Below are positions 25,564 through 36,300 of a DNA stretch of 64,000 bases, one piece after another. This DNA is from Sediminicola sp. (GTDB lineage Bacteria > Bacteroidota > Bacteroidia > Flavobacteriales > Flavobacteriaceae), in assembly GCA_024643325.1 (NCBI GenBank), contig JAHEND010000035.1, positions 1 through 64,000 on the forward strand, in the 5' to 3' direction. The notes beneath the pieces were generated by a model that saw only the letters and a program-made list of their open reading frames with translations, had not been told where the DNA came from and did not search any database. The translations under genes and the position numbers were made by a program. Each line of letters opens with the position of its first letter. The first letter of the stretch is position 1.

Positions 25564-26874
25564 TTATTCCAAGCTTTGTAAGGCTTTAGTGAGAGTGATT
25601 TTTGTTCCGTTCTCATAGGCTGCAATAAAGGCGTTTAAAAAACCGGCATTAACAGCTTTAATCAACAAATCTTTGGCTTGCTTATAATCCGCTGTACTTC
25701 CATAAAAATACCTATTTAAACTTCCCACAGGCTCTGTAGAAATGTCATTAAGTCCTTTAAAATTTGACGCTACCAAAGGTATTTTTTTTGAGACCGCCAT
25801 AAGTTGAATTTTAAAAACAATCGGGCTGCTGCTCTTAACGGTTTCATCATTATTTTCTCTAGTTGAGGTTCCTTGAGCTAAGGTCTTGACCTCTGAAGTA
25901 ACTGCTTCACTTGCCGTCTCATTGATTTGATTTTCAAAAGCATCTTGCTTTTTTGCCACTGTGTTTTTCTCTTCTAAAGTTACATTGACTTCTAAAGATT
26001 CTTTAGTTGAATCTGTTTTAACTGATGCTGGTGTTTCTTTAGCCTGTTGTTCAGTCGTGGCTGGTGTTTCTTTTACGTCATTAGAAAAGTCCCCTAAACT
26101 CAAAGACTGAAGACTGCTTTTGTATTCAAGCACCGCTTCTGCTATGGCGGCGGCTATTTCTGCTTGTCCCTTTTTAGAGTTTAAATAGGCTCCTTCATTA
26201 GCATTGGTTAAAAAACCAGTTTCTACCAGTACAGATGGCATAAAAGTTTGGTGCAACACAATAAAACCTGCCTGCTTTACTTTTCTGTCGTTTCTCTTTA
26301 ACTTGTTTGCAAATCTATCTTGCATAGACTTAGCCAATTGAATGCTCTTGTCTAAAAACTCTTCCTGCATAATGGTAAATCCAATCACAGATTCTGGGGA
26401 ATTAATGTCGTATTGGGCATACCGCTCTTCAAAATTCTCTTCCAAATAAATGGCTGAATTTTCCTTTTTAGCCACGGCAAAGTTTTGCTTATTGGCATGT
26501 AATCCTAGTACAAAAGTTCCAGCCCCATGAGCATTAGAAGTATGAGAATCACAATGAATAGAAATAAAAACGTCTGCTTTTGCCTTGTTCGCAATAACGC
26601 CTCGCTGCATTAGGTCTACAAAATGGTCCGAATCTCTAGTATAAATAACTTTTATATCCTGATTTTCAGACAGCAAATCTCCAGCTTTTAAAGCTATTTT
26701 AAGTGCAATGATTTTTTCCATATAACCATTCCCTAAATTACCCGGGTCTTTCCCACCATGTCCAGCATCTAGAACAACTACAAATGGTTTTATGGGATCT
26801 GGTTTTGCAAAAACCGATGCCGAAAACGCCATAAAAAACAACGAACACAAAAAAGAAGTAGATAAGATCTTCAT
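25564..26874 (-). CDS. N-acetylmuramoyl-L-alanine amidase (Amidase_3) with SPOR-like tail
   Basis: About 436 residues. I place the start at the ATG at 26874 (MKILSTSFLCSLFF), which gives a proper signal peptide ending FAKP; the tracked ORF adds 19 residues. The Amidase_3 catalytic domain (~35-260) has the zinc ligands in DAGHGGKDPG, an early Glu (YMEKI), SIHCDSH and the catalytic Glu in VETGFLTN. A Thr/Glu/Lys-rich linker follows (~275-365). The C-terminal ~80 residues (FKIQLMAVSKKIP ... YFYGSTADYKQAKDLL) resemble a SPOR peptidoglycan-binding domain. It cleaves the amide bond between MurNAc and the stem peptide during cell separation. It is divergent from lptD (102 bp between starts). Confidence 0.9.
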   Translation of the reverse strand: MKILSTSFLCSLFFMAFSASVFAKPDPIKPFVVVLDAGHGGKDPGNLGNGYMEKIIALKIALKAGDLLSENQDIKVIYTRDSDHFVDLMQRGVIANKAKADVFISIHCDSHTSNAHGAGTFVLGLHANKQNFAVAKKENSAIYLEENFEERYAQYDINSPESVIGFTIMQEEFLDKSIQLAKSMQDRFANKLKRNDRKVKQAGFIVLHQTFMPSVLVETGFLTNANEGAYLNSKKGQAEIAAAIAEAVLEYKSSLQSLSLGDFSNDVKETPATTEQQAKETPASVKTDSTKESLEVNVTLEEKNTVAKKQDAFENQINETASEAVTSEVKTLAQGTSTRENNDETVKSSSPIVFKIQLMAVSKKIPLVASNFKGLNDISTEPVGSLNRYFYGSTADYKQAKDLLIKAVNAGFLNAFIAAYENGTKITLTKALQSLE

Positions 26875-26976
26875 ATAAAACAATAGGTTTTTAAACTCTA
26901 GGCATAAAAATACAAAATTATAAGCTCTCACGGAAGCCTAAATATATTGTTAAGAGCAGAGATCAAAATAAAAAAT

Positions 26977-29769
26977 ATGCGTAAGTTTGAAGCCTCAAAA
27001 CACGCCTCAAAAGCAACTAATTCGCTTCTATTTTTGTTCTTAAAAAAGTCTTTTTTTTTGTTGTTCTTTGGACTCTTTTTAGCAGTCTCGTCACTCTATG
27101 CTCAAGAGGGAAGCTCCCTATCTGTGATGATGCAGACCAAACAAGATAGTCTTAAAATTTTAGAAGATAGGCTGGCAGAGCGCAGAAATGGCAAAAAACC
27201 AAAGACCGCACTTTCAGATAGTATTCCAAAAGATTCCATTAAAGAAAAGCCTGGTATTTTAGTAGATAAAATTCGTTACAAAGCCAAGGCATATGCTAAA
27301 ATGAGCACTTCAAGTCATGCAATTTACCTGTATGATGAGGCTGAATTATACTATCAAGATACAGAGCTTACTTCAGGTAAGATAGATATGGATTACCTTA
27401 AAAATGAGGTTTATGCCGGAAGACTCAAAGACAAGGAAGGTAGGTTCTCTCAATTACCCAATTTTGTTCAGGCCAACAGCACCGTAAATCCAGATTCTAT
27501 TCGTTTTAATTTTGACACCCAAAAAGCACTGATTTGGAATTCCAGATCTGAGCAACAAGCAGGTTTAGGTTCTTTTGGAGGGGAAAGCATGAATGTCTTG
27601 GCCAATTTGACTAAAAAGGAAAATGATTCCGTATACTTTTTAAAAGACATTCGAATGACTTCTTCTCAAACCCCGGAAGATCCTGACTTTTATATCCGAA
27701 TAAGGAAAGCGAAATTTGTTCCTAAAAAGAAAATCATTTCTGGGCTTGCTAATTTATATATTTCTGACGTTCCAACACCCATTGCATTGCCTTTTGGATA
27801 CTTTCCAATGACCTCCGGGAGGTCAAAAGGACTCATTATGCCCACCTTTGGAAATGATCCAGACCGGGGATATTTTCTTCAAAATGGAGGCTATTACTTA
27901 CCCATATCTGATCATTTAGATTTAAATCTCACAGGAGATGTGTATTCTAATGGTAGTTGGGGATTTAGAACTCAATCTGTTTACACCAAAAAATACCGCT
28001 ATAGAGGTAATATTAATTTCAGGTACGAAAATTTAGTAACCTCACAAAAAGGTTTCAGTGACTATGGTAAAAATACTATATACAACATACAAATATCTCA
28101 TTCTCAAGATGCCAAAGCCAATCCCACTTCTAGACTTTCGGCTTCTGTGAACCTAGGAAGTAGCCAATATTTCAGAAGTTCATTAAACCAAATGAATCTT
28201 CCTAATACGCAAAACAATAACATGTCTTCTTCTATATCCTATTCGAAGAATTTCCCTGATTATCCTGCAGTAAACATGTCTGTTACCGCATCTCATAATC
28301 AGAACAACAACACTCAAGCCATAAATCTTACGCTACCTACTTTTCAAGCAAGTATGGAACGTATTTACCCATTTGCCAAAAGAGACGGTGTAAAAAAAGG
28401 AATCCTTCAAAATATTAATTTCACCTATTCCACAAGGGGGGAAAACAGGTTTCAAACTACAGATTCGCTTTTCTTTAAAAAAGAGATGTTTAAAGGCGCT
28501 AAGCTTGGAATGACGCATAGCATACCATTTAATACCAACTTTAAGGTAGCTAAATACTTCAGTGTTTCTGTAGGGGGTAGCTACGAAGATTCATGGGTAT
28601 TTGAAACGTTTAATAAAAGAGTAGAAAATGGTATTTTAATTAAAGACACCATAAAAGGTTTTGATCGTTTTAACAAATACAACTTAAGCGCCAGTATAGG
28701 AACCACAGTTTATGGTACGTTTGCTTTTAAAGAGGGATCTAAAATTCAAGCATTAAGACATGTAATAAGACCCTCTATAAGCATTGGTTACCTGCCTTCT
28801 TTTGAACAATTTTATGACAGCTACCTAGACGCCAACGGAAAAATGGTTCAATACACTAGGTTCGAAGGTTCTATGTTTGGTGCTCCTGGATTACAATCAT
28901 CGAGATCCGTAGGTTTTTCACTGCAAAATACCCTTGAAGCTAAAATGGCTCCAAAAGACTCCACCCAAACAGAACCTAGAAAAGTGAGCCTTTTAAACAA
29001 TTTAAACTTCTCTTCTAGCTATAATTTTGAGGCAGACTCACTTCGTTTAGCACCTGTCAACTTCTCAGGAGGAACCAGCTTATTTAATTCTAAATTATCT
29101 GTAAACTTTTCAGGAAATTTAGATCCCTATGCCATAGACAACAACGGCAGGAGAATAAACACCTTAAACATTAAAAATGGGGGTGGTTTATTTAGACTCA
29201 CAAGGGGAAGCGCTAACCTGAGCTACTCTTTAAATAACGATAGTTTTAAGAAAAATAAGGGTTCAGAAAAAGAGGAATCTGAAGAAGACAAAAGAAAGAT
29301 TGAAAACCAGCAAGATTTTTACATGGCTGCCTCTGGAGGGCGCTCTGACGGCCTTTTTGGAAGGGCTGGTGAGTTTAGTGATGCCAGAAGCTTTGGTAAT
29401 GACTCTGGGGGAAACACAGTAGAAAACCCGATTTATGGGACCAAGATTCCTTGGAGCTTAAATTTGGCTTATGCCATTACCTATAACAATTCTAACAGAC
29501 AACAAGATTTCACCAACAATTCACTTATGTTCTCTGGGAATGTAGACCTGACCCCGATGTGGAAGGTAGGTGTTTCTTCTGGTTATGATTTTAAAAATAA
29601 AGGATTTACCCTCACCCAATTTAGGATAGAGAGAGACTTAAATGACTTTAGACTTAATTTTGACTGGACCCCCTTTGGCGATTACGAAAGATGGTACTTC
29701 TTTATTGGAATAAAAAGTTCGCTATTAAGCGACCTGAAATGGGAAAAGAGAAACCAACCTGTTCGCTAA
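26977..29769 (+). CDS. lptD: LPS assembly protein LptD (OstA family)
   Basis: A predicted outer-membrane protein of 930 residues. The tracked TTG start is replaced by the ATG at 26977. A long basic n-region precedes a hydrophobic signal ending LYA-Q. An OstA/LptA-like beta-jellyroll lies at ~95-230 (YLYDEAELYYQDTEL, FVQANSTVNPDSIRFNF). The rest is an LptD barrel rich in alternating polar/aromatic strands, ending in EKRNQPVR. It inserts LPS into the outer leaflet with LptE, not seen here. An acidic, lysine-rich insert (KEESEEDKRK, ~765) is a periplasmic or surface loop. The pairing with an amidase and MCE protein is typical of Flavobacteria. Confidence 0.87.
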   Translation: MRKFEASKHASKATNSLLFLFLKKSFFLLFFGLFLAVSSLYAQEGSSLSVMMQTKQDSLKILEDRLAERRNGKKPKTALSDSIPKDSIKEKPGILVDKIRYKAKAYAKMSTSSHAIYLYDEAELYYQDTELTSGKIDMDYLKNEVYAGRLKDKEGRFSQLPNFVQANSTVNPDSIRFNFDTQKALIWNSRSEQQAGLGSFGGESMNVLANLTKKENDSVYFLKDIRMTSSQTPEDPDFYIRIRKAKFVPKKKIISGLANLYISDVPTPIALPFGYFPMTSGRSKGLIMPTFGNDPDRGYFLQNGGYYLPISDHLDLNLTGDVYSNGSWGFRTQSVYTKKYRYRGNINFRYENLVTSQKGFSDYGKNTIYNIQISHSQDAKANPTSRLSASVNLGSSQYFRSSLNQMNLPNTQNNNMSSSISYSKNFPDYPAVNMSVTASHNQNNNTQAINLTLPTFQASMERIYPFAKRDGVKKGILQNINFTYSTRGENRFQTTDSLFFKKEMFKGAKLGMTHSIPFNTNFKVAKYFSVSVGGSYEDSWVFETFNKRVENGILIKDTIKGFDRFNKYNLSASIGTTVYGTFAFKEGSKIQALRHVIRPSISIGYLPSFEQFYDSYLDANGKMVQYTRFEGSMFGAPGLQSSRSVGFSLQNTLEAKMAPKDSTQTEPRKVSLLNNLNFSSSYNFEADSLRLAPVNFSGGTSLFNSKLSVNFSGNLDPYAIDNNGRRINTLNIKNGGGLFRLTRGSANLSYSLNNDSFKKNKGSEKEESEEDKRKIENQQDFYMAASGGRSDGLFGRAGEFSDARSFGNDSGGNTVENPIYGTKIPWSLNLAYAITYNNSNRQQDFTNNSLMFSGNVDLTPMWKVGVSSGYDFKNKGFTLTQFRIERDLNDFRLNFDWTPFGDYERWYFFIGIKSSLLSDLKWEKRNQPVR

Positions 29770-29883
29770 TTTGTGCTAAAGTTGGATTTTATTAAATAAA
29801 AGACAACTTAGTCCCTGTACAATCTTTAGCTTACTTTTTGTGTACTAACTGAAAAGATCATTAAATCATTTTATAAAAAAACC

Positions 29884-30267
29884 ATGAAAAAAATAATCAC
29901 TACTCCCAATGCACCAGCTCCTATAGGCCCATACAACCAAGCAGTTTTGAGTGGCAATACCCTGTATATCTCTGGCCAAACTCCTATTGATCCTCGCACA
30001 GGTAATTTAGTGAGTGGTAGTATTGAGGAAGAGACCCTTCAAGTGATGAAAAATATCGAAGCCATACTAATAGCTGCAGGCGCCACTTTTGAATCTGTCG
30101 TAAAGGCGAGTATCTTTGTAAAAGACATGCACCAGTTTAAAGCCATAAACGACGTGTATGCACAATTCTTTAAACCAGAAACCGCCCCTGCAAGAGAAAC
30201 AATAGAGGTCGCTAATTTACCCATGTTTGTAAATGTAGAAATATCTATGATAGCAAACATTGAATAA
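29884..30267 (+). CDS. RidA family reactive imine deaminase
   Basis: A 127-residue protein of the YjgF/YER057c/UK114 family, full length. Family signatures are APAPIGPYNQAV, LYISGQTPIDPRTG, VKASIFVKDM and PARETIEVANLP, where the Arg after PA is the catalytic arginine of active RidA, followed by VNVEISMIA. It hydrolyses 2-aminoacrylate and related enamines/imines formed by PLP enzymes such as threonine dehydratase. It stands alone on the plus strand and ends at a shared terminator with the convergent kinase gene. Confidence 0.94.
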   Translation: MKKIITTPNAPAPIGPYNQAVLSGNTLYISGQTPIDPRTGNLVSGSIEEETLQVMKNIEAILIAAGATFESVVKASIFVKDMHQFKAINDVYAQFFKPETAPARETIEVANLPMFVNVEISMIANIE

Positions 30268-30287
30268 ACAAGGCTTGACTTATAAAG

Positions 30288-30315
30288 AAAAGGCCTGCGC
30301 ATGCAGGCCTTTTTT
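30288..30315. terminator. Bidirectional terminator
   Basis: AAAGGCCTGC, loop GCAT, GCAGGCCTTT is a 10-bp inverted repeat with T's after it and A's before it. It therefore serves both the RidA gene (plus) and the kinase gene (minus). Confidence 0.9.
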
Positions 30316-30334
30316 ACAATATTGCTGAAGGTTA

Positions 30335-31186
30335 TTAGATATTTTCTTTGTGGAATTCCACCAAACCATCTATGGGTCGTTGTCTAATTTGACCTACAAT
30401 TAAGTCATTGCGATCCATCACCTCTTTAAGTTCTTCTTGAAGGTAAAAAGCGATACTTCCTACAAAATGAACAGGTACTTTGGTCGCCAATTCAAATTGC
30501 ATGATATAGTTATTCACAAACTGCTGTAATCCTTTTTTTATAACCCCATTGCAATATGGGTGTTTCTTGTGCTCCACAATAAACTTGGCAAACTTGGCCA
30601 AATAAGTATTTGGATTGGGTTGCTTATATAAATTTTCCTTAATTACGTCTGCCTCAAGATTGAACTCTTTGGCAAATTGAATGCCTAGATCCTGTGGCAT
30701 TTTATGGAAATAGTAATCCCTAATAAGTTTTCTACCAAAGAAGTTACCACTACCGTCGTCCATGAGGATATACCCCAGAGATTGTACTTTTTGGAACAGT
30801 TGGTGGCCGTCGTAATAACTACAATTAGATCCTGTTCCCAAAATACACACAATACCTGGATCGCCTAATTTAGTGGTCGCATAAACGGCTGCGTAGGTGT
30901 CTTCACGAACATCTGTTTGTGCATTTGGAAAAAAGGTACTGAAAATTTCAGACAAGAAATTTTTCATTCTGTCTGTTCCGCATCCTGCACCATAAAAATA
31001 CACATGAGTAACAGCCTCTGAGTTTTTAGAAAGCTCAAAGTTATTAGCCAATCTATCCTCAATTACATCTCTAGTGAGTACCTCTGGAGATAAGCCGAGT
31101 GTTTGGGTAAAAAACAATTGATTTCCCTTTTCATCCAAGGCAATCCAATCAGATTTTGTAGCCCCACTATCTGCTATTAAAATCAT
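30335..31186 (-). CDS. BadF/BadG-type ATPase, N-acetylglucosamine kinase-like
   Basis: 283 residues with the ASKHA sugar-kinase fold: phosphate-1 motif ADSGATKSDW at the N-terminus, the CILGTGSNCSYYDG phosphate-2 motif, DDGSGNFFGRKL, and VHFVGSIAFYLQEELKEV near the end. The relatives are eukaryote-type N-acetylglucosamine kinases, which phosphorylate GlcNAc at C6. It is the last gene of the pfkA-gapA-kinase run, which would link amino-sugar or glucose recycling to glycolysis. The substrate is inferred. Confidence 0.83.
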   Translation of the reverse strand: MILIADSGATKSDWIALDEKGNQLFFTQTLGLSPEVLTRDVIEDRLANNFELSKNSEAVTHVYFYGAGCGTDRMKNFLSEIFSTFFPNAQTDVREDTYAAVYATTKLGDPGIVCILGTGSNCSYYDGHQLFQKVQSLGYILMDDGSGNFFGRKLIRDYYFHKMPQDLGIQFAKEFNLEADVIKENLYKQPNPNTYLAKFAKFIVEHKKHPYCNGVIKKGLQQFVNNYIMQFELATKVPVHFVGSIAFYLQEELKEVMDRNDLIVGQIRQRPIDGLVEFHKENI

Positions 31187-31202
31187 AGTTAAAATAAATA
31201 AA

Positions 31203-31226
31203 AAGCCCTGAGTAGTCCCAGGGCTT
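31203..31226 (-). terminator. Terminator after gapA
   Basis: AAGCCCTG and CAGGGCTT pair across an 8-nt spacer. On the minus strand the hairpin is followed by TTTTTATT. It lies between gapA and the kinase gene, so part of the transcripts should stop before the kinase. Confidence 0.75.
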
Positions 31227-31241
31227 ATAAAAATAAAATCA

Positions 31242-32264
<1,023 letters not shown>

Positions 32265-33251
32265 TTATGTTGACATGATATCGGACACCCTAATAAGTTC
32301 CTTATCTATTTTTGTATGCCCTTTAATAGCTTTAATTAAAGGGGTTAATGTTAATTTATTGTCTTGGATTCCCACCATAAGGCTACTCTTACCATCTAGA
32401 AGTGCTTCTACAGCCTTAACACCCATTCTACTAGCTAGTACACGGTCAAAGCAGGACGGCGAACCTCCTCGCTGCATGTGGCCAAGTACAGATACACGTA
32501 CGTCGTAAATAGGAATGTGCTCCTCTACGTATTCTTTGAGTTCAAAAACATTTTTACCTGTTTTATCTCCCTCAGCAACCACTACAATACTAGAAGATTT
32601 TCCAGATTGTTTGGATCTTTTCAAGGACTCTAGCAAACGATCTAATCCAAGGTTTTCCTCAGGGATTAGGATTTCTTCTGCTCCTGCACCTACTCCAGCA
32701 TTCAAGGCAATATGTCCTACATCTCTTCCCATGACCTCTACAAAGAAAAGTCTATTATGAGAACTGGCGGTGTCCCTGATCTTATCTATTACCTCAACCA
32801 CAGTATTCAGAGCGGTGTCAAAACCAACCGTGTAGGTTGTCCCGTAAATATCGTTGTCTATTGTTCCAGGGATTCCTATAACAGGAAAATTGTATTCTTG
32901 GTTAAAAATCATGGCTCCGGTAAAACTTCCATCTCCTCCAATCACCACAAAGGCGTCTATACCCTCTTTTTTTAAATTTTCATAGGCCTTAGCCCTTCCC
33001 TCAGGGGTTCTAAATTCCAAAGACCTTGCTGACTTTAAAATAGTCCCTCCCTTATTGATAATATTATTGACGCTCCTAGCATCCATGGGTTTAAAATCCC
33101 CCTCTATCATTCCCTCGTAACCTCTATAAATCCCTACACATTCAATATTCATGTAGGCGCAGGTTCTCACTACAGAACGGATAGCAGCATTCATTCCAGG
33201 AGAATCTCCTCCTGAGGTAAATACTCCAATTTTTTTAATTTCTGTACTCAT
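32265..33251 (-). CDS. pfkA: ATP-dependent 6-phosphofructokinase
   Basis: 328 residues, the usual length of bacterial PfkA. GVFTSGGDSPGMNAAIR binds nucleotide, GGDGSFTGA is the form found in ATP-using rather than pyrophosphate-using enzymes, PGTIDNDIYGT carries the catalytic Asp, and VEVMGRDVG and LGHMQRGGSPS bind fructose 6-phosphate. It is the first gene of the glycolytic run pfkA-gapA-sugar kinase. A TAnnTTTG promoter box lies 25 bp upstream of its start. Confidence 0.97.
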   Translation of the reverse strand: MSTEIKKIGVFTSGGDSPGMNAAIRSVVRTCAYMNIECVGIYRGYEGMIEGDFKPMDARSVNNIINKGGTILKSARSLEFRTPEGRAKAYENLKKEGIDAFVVIGGDGSFTGAMIFNQEYNFPVIGIPGTIDNDIYGTTYTVGFDTALNTVVEVIDKIRDTASSHNRLFFVEVMGRDVGHIALNAGVGAGAEEILIPEENLGLDRLLESLKRSKQSGKSSSIVVVAEGDKTGKNVFELKEYVEEHIPIYDVRVSVLGHMQRGGSPSCFDRVLASRMGVKAVEALLDGKSSLMVGIQDNKLTLTPLIKAIKGHTKIDKELIRVSDIMST

Positions 33252-33275
33252 AATTTCTTAAAAAAGTAAAATTAA

Positions 33276-33283
33276 CAAACTTA
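33276..33283 (-). promoter_or_regulatory. Candidate -7 box of pfkA operon
   Basis: On the minus strand TAAGTTTG matches TAnnTTTG and lies 25 bp upstream of the pfkA ATG. The -33 region lacks a perfect TTTG. Confidence 0.45.
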
Positions 33284-33381
33284 AATGGATGTAAACCGCT
33301 ATTTTAAAGAATATTTAATACGACCTGAAAATTCAAACGTTTTCGTTAATAAAAAGCTTATTAAATTGTGATATAAACACT

Positions 33382-36300
33382 TTACTCTGCTTCTTTTTTA
33401 TCCAAAATCTTTCTCAACAACTCTTGAAATGAATTAAAATCTACCTGATAAGACAAACCAACCCCTTGAGTATAGCCCTGTCTATCTGCCAAGAATTGCT
33501 GAATTTCGTTCTCTCTATTGAATATTTTTGCACTTAGGCTACCTTGATCATTCAGTATAATTTGAATTTCAGCGTCTCCAGCGACCACATTCTCCGTTAC
33601 CCCGCCCACTGGAACACCTAATCTTCCATTGAATAACACCCGATCACTAATCTGAGTACTTACACTCACCCCTATCCTCGAATCGGTCTGCAAATTTGAG
33701 ACCCTGTCCAACATACCTTGTTCATAAGACAGTCCAAAGTTGAGTTTATCATTGCTTCCTTCTAGTATACTACTCAATAATCCTGAAGCAGATTGTAGCA
33801 GGTTTCCAGTAACAGCTTGTTGGTTAATGCCTGTGGCATCATTGACAAAAGTTCCTTGTGCCAAAAGAAAAAAAGCATTTCTATCCTGAACGGTAGGATC
33901 TTGTAAGGCGTATTGCAACTCAGATTTCACCACGGAATTGGTTCCTGGGAAAGCAATATCAAAATCTATGTTGGGATTTTCTAATGCACCGTTTAAACGA
34001 ACCAATACCTCAGTTGGAATTCTATTCGTATAACCACTACTCTCTAAAAGTGGTGCCGGATTTGCGAACAAGCCATAAGAGGCCTCCATATCAAGTTGAG
34101 CACCCATAGGATCTCCATCCCAAATAATACTTCCTCCTGGGTTTACTTTAAAGGTTTTATCTATAAAACCGCCAAATTTATAATTGTAAGATCCGGTAGC
34201 CACTACAAAATCTCCAAACATTTTAAATTTCCCATTGGTATTAATTTCCATGAGTAAAATACCTCCTCCAGTACCTTTTAGAGAAGATCCTGATTTTTGA
34301 TCTACAACTATCTCCACCTCTGCTTCTGGGGTTACGGATAAATCAAAACTAAGCTCTAAACCCCTATAATCTGTAAGTTCTTCCTCAGCAACTTCAATAT
34401 CTAAAGCCGTCTTTTCTATAAAATCTATAAAAGTATAGTCCCCAACATTAACAATATCTTGCAAAGGTATTTTTAGTGATGTTCCCAATGCTGTAGCACC
34501 TGTAACATCTATATTTAATGCTTTAGTGGGACCATAAATACGCCCGTTACCTTTTAAAAACCCACTACCGTAATACAGGGCTTCTGGGTCGTAATCTGTA
34601 TCCAAAATTAGGAACCGCTCTGAAGAGGCATCTATATTGAGGTCTAAGTTCCAATCGTCAAATGATCTGTGGTCTATAGTACCGGATAAATTAGCCTGGG
34701 TGTTTTGCTCTTTATCAATCAGTGTGATGTCTTTAAAATCAAACACTTGGTTGTATAGACCAATCTTAGCGTTGGGAGAAAAATCATAATTTACACCCAG
34801 ATAAGGGACACTTATTCCCGCCTTATTCAAGGTTAATGTTCCTGTAAAATCAGGATTAATAATAGGCCCTGTTATTTCTGCATTACCCCAAAGTCCACCC
34901 CTAATGTCACCGATCACTCCTTTTCCCAATGGACTAAAAGGGTCTAAAGGAAAAGCATTAAAACTGGCTAATAATTTAGTTTGATAGTCACTGCTATCTG
35001 ATTTAAAAATATTCCCCAAAAGGCGTAATTTTTCCTCTTTATCCTTTAATAATTTAGCGTTAATGATAAAATCTGTAAGATCTCCATTTCCCAGCAAGTC
35101 CAAATCTAGATTTCCTAACACGGTTTGATTAATTTCGAAATCTGCAATGTCTAAGTTTGAATTTGGAAAGTAAACATTGTCTTTTTGCAAAATGTTGAGC
35201 TCTCCATTCACCCAACCATCTAGATCAAGGCTGTCTACGCTGGGGAATATTTTTCTTAGAGCTACTTTAGAAAAGGACAACCTAATATCTTTATAGGTAC
35301 TGTCTGACAATTGACCATTCAAAACAACTTTTTCTCGTTCGGGAGTACTCATGACCAAAGAAGAAACAAAAACACTGTCCAAATTTTTATTAAAGACTAC
35401 TTTATTGTCCTTGTTTCCAGACTCGTTAATATACCAGTCGGCACCTTTAAAAGTCAAACTAGATTTTTTCAATCCTATAATAGATTGTTTTGTGTCGTTA
35501 AATGTGTGGTAAAAGTTCAATCCAAAACTATCTGAATGATCCTTTCCGCCCTTAAATTCCGTCCTGAAAAACAAGGTGTCTTGTAGGGTATTGTTAATGA
35601 GTCTTAGATCTTCAATCTCATAATAAGGTGTCTTGGCACTTTTAAGGGCCAAAAAGGTGTTAAACAAAGGGTTTTTGGTGTCTACTTTTAGTACGACACT
35701 ATCCAAAAGATTATTATACAATGAAAATTTAGGAGATTTAAAATCAAGTTTAAAAATACCAGCATCGGCCTGAAGGGCCCCACGAATAAATGTATTAGAA
35801 CCAAATTGTACCTCAGGGAAGAAAATTTCTACCAAAGTGTTGTAAATATCAAATTCAAAGGTCATTTCTTGGCCTTTGGTCACCTCAAATGGCTTGTAAT
35901 TGGTGTAAATACTCCCCATAGCGTTTTGGAGTAGCTTTCCAAACTCTACTAATTTATAACGCCCACGAATGGCGCCAGATATAATGTCTTTTGAATTAAT
36001 GGAAATAGTCCTAAATCCATCTACTAAGCTATCTGCAGCAACATTAAAATCCTCAAAAAAGTAAGTGTTTTTAGCATTCTTGTACTGGGTGTTTTTAAAA
36101 GATAGCACCCCCAAAACATTGTCAATGTCGGTTCCTTTTAGGTCAATGTTCAAATCGCCTTTAAAGAGTGCTGTTGAGTCCTTGACCAAATTCATCTTGT
36201 GCAAATCTGCATAACCCACTGAGGCATTAAAATTAAATGCCCTATTGGCTTTTGAAAAATCTGCCAAGCCACTAAATGAAAACTTACAATTGGGATCTTC

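Noticed and set aside
29774-29820. Inverted repeat CTAAAGTTG/CAACTTAG after lptD as a terminator
   Set aside because: The stem is bulged and no T-run follows.
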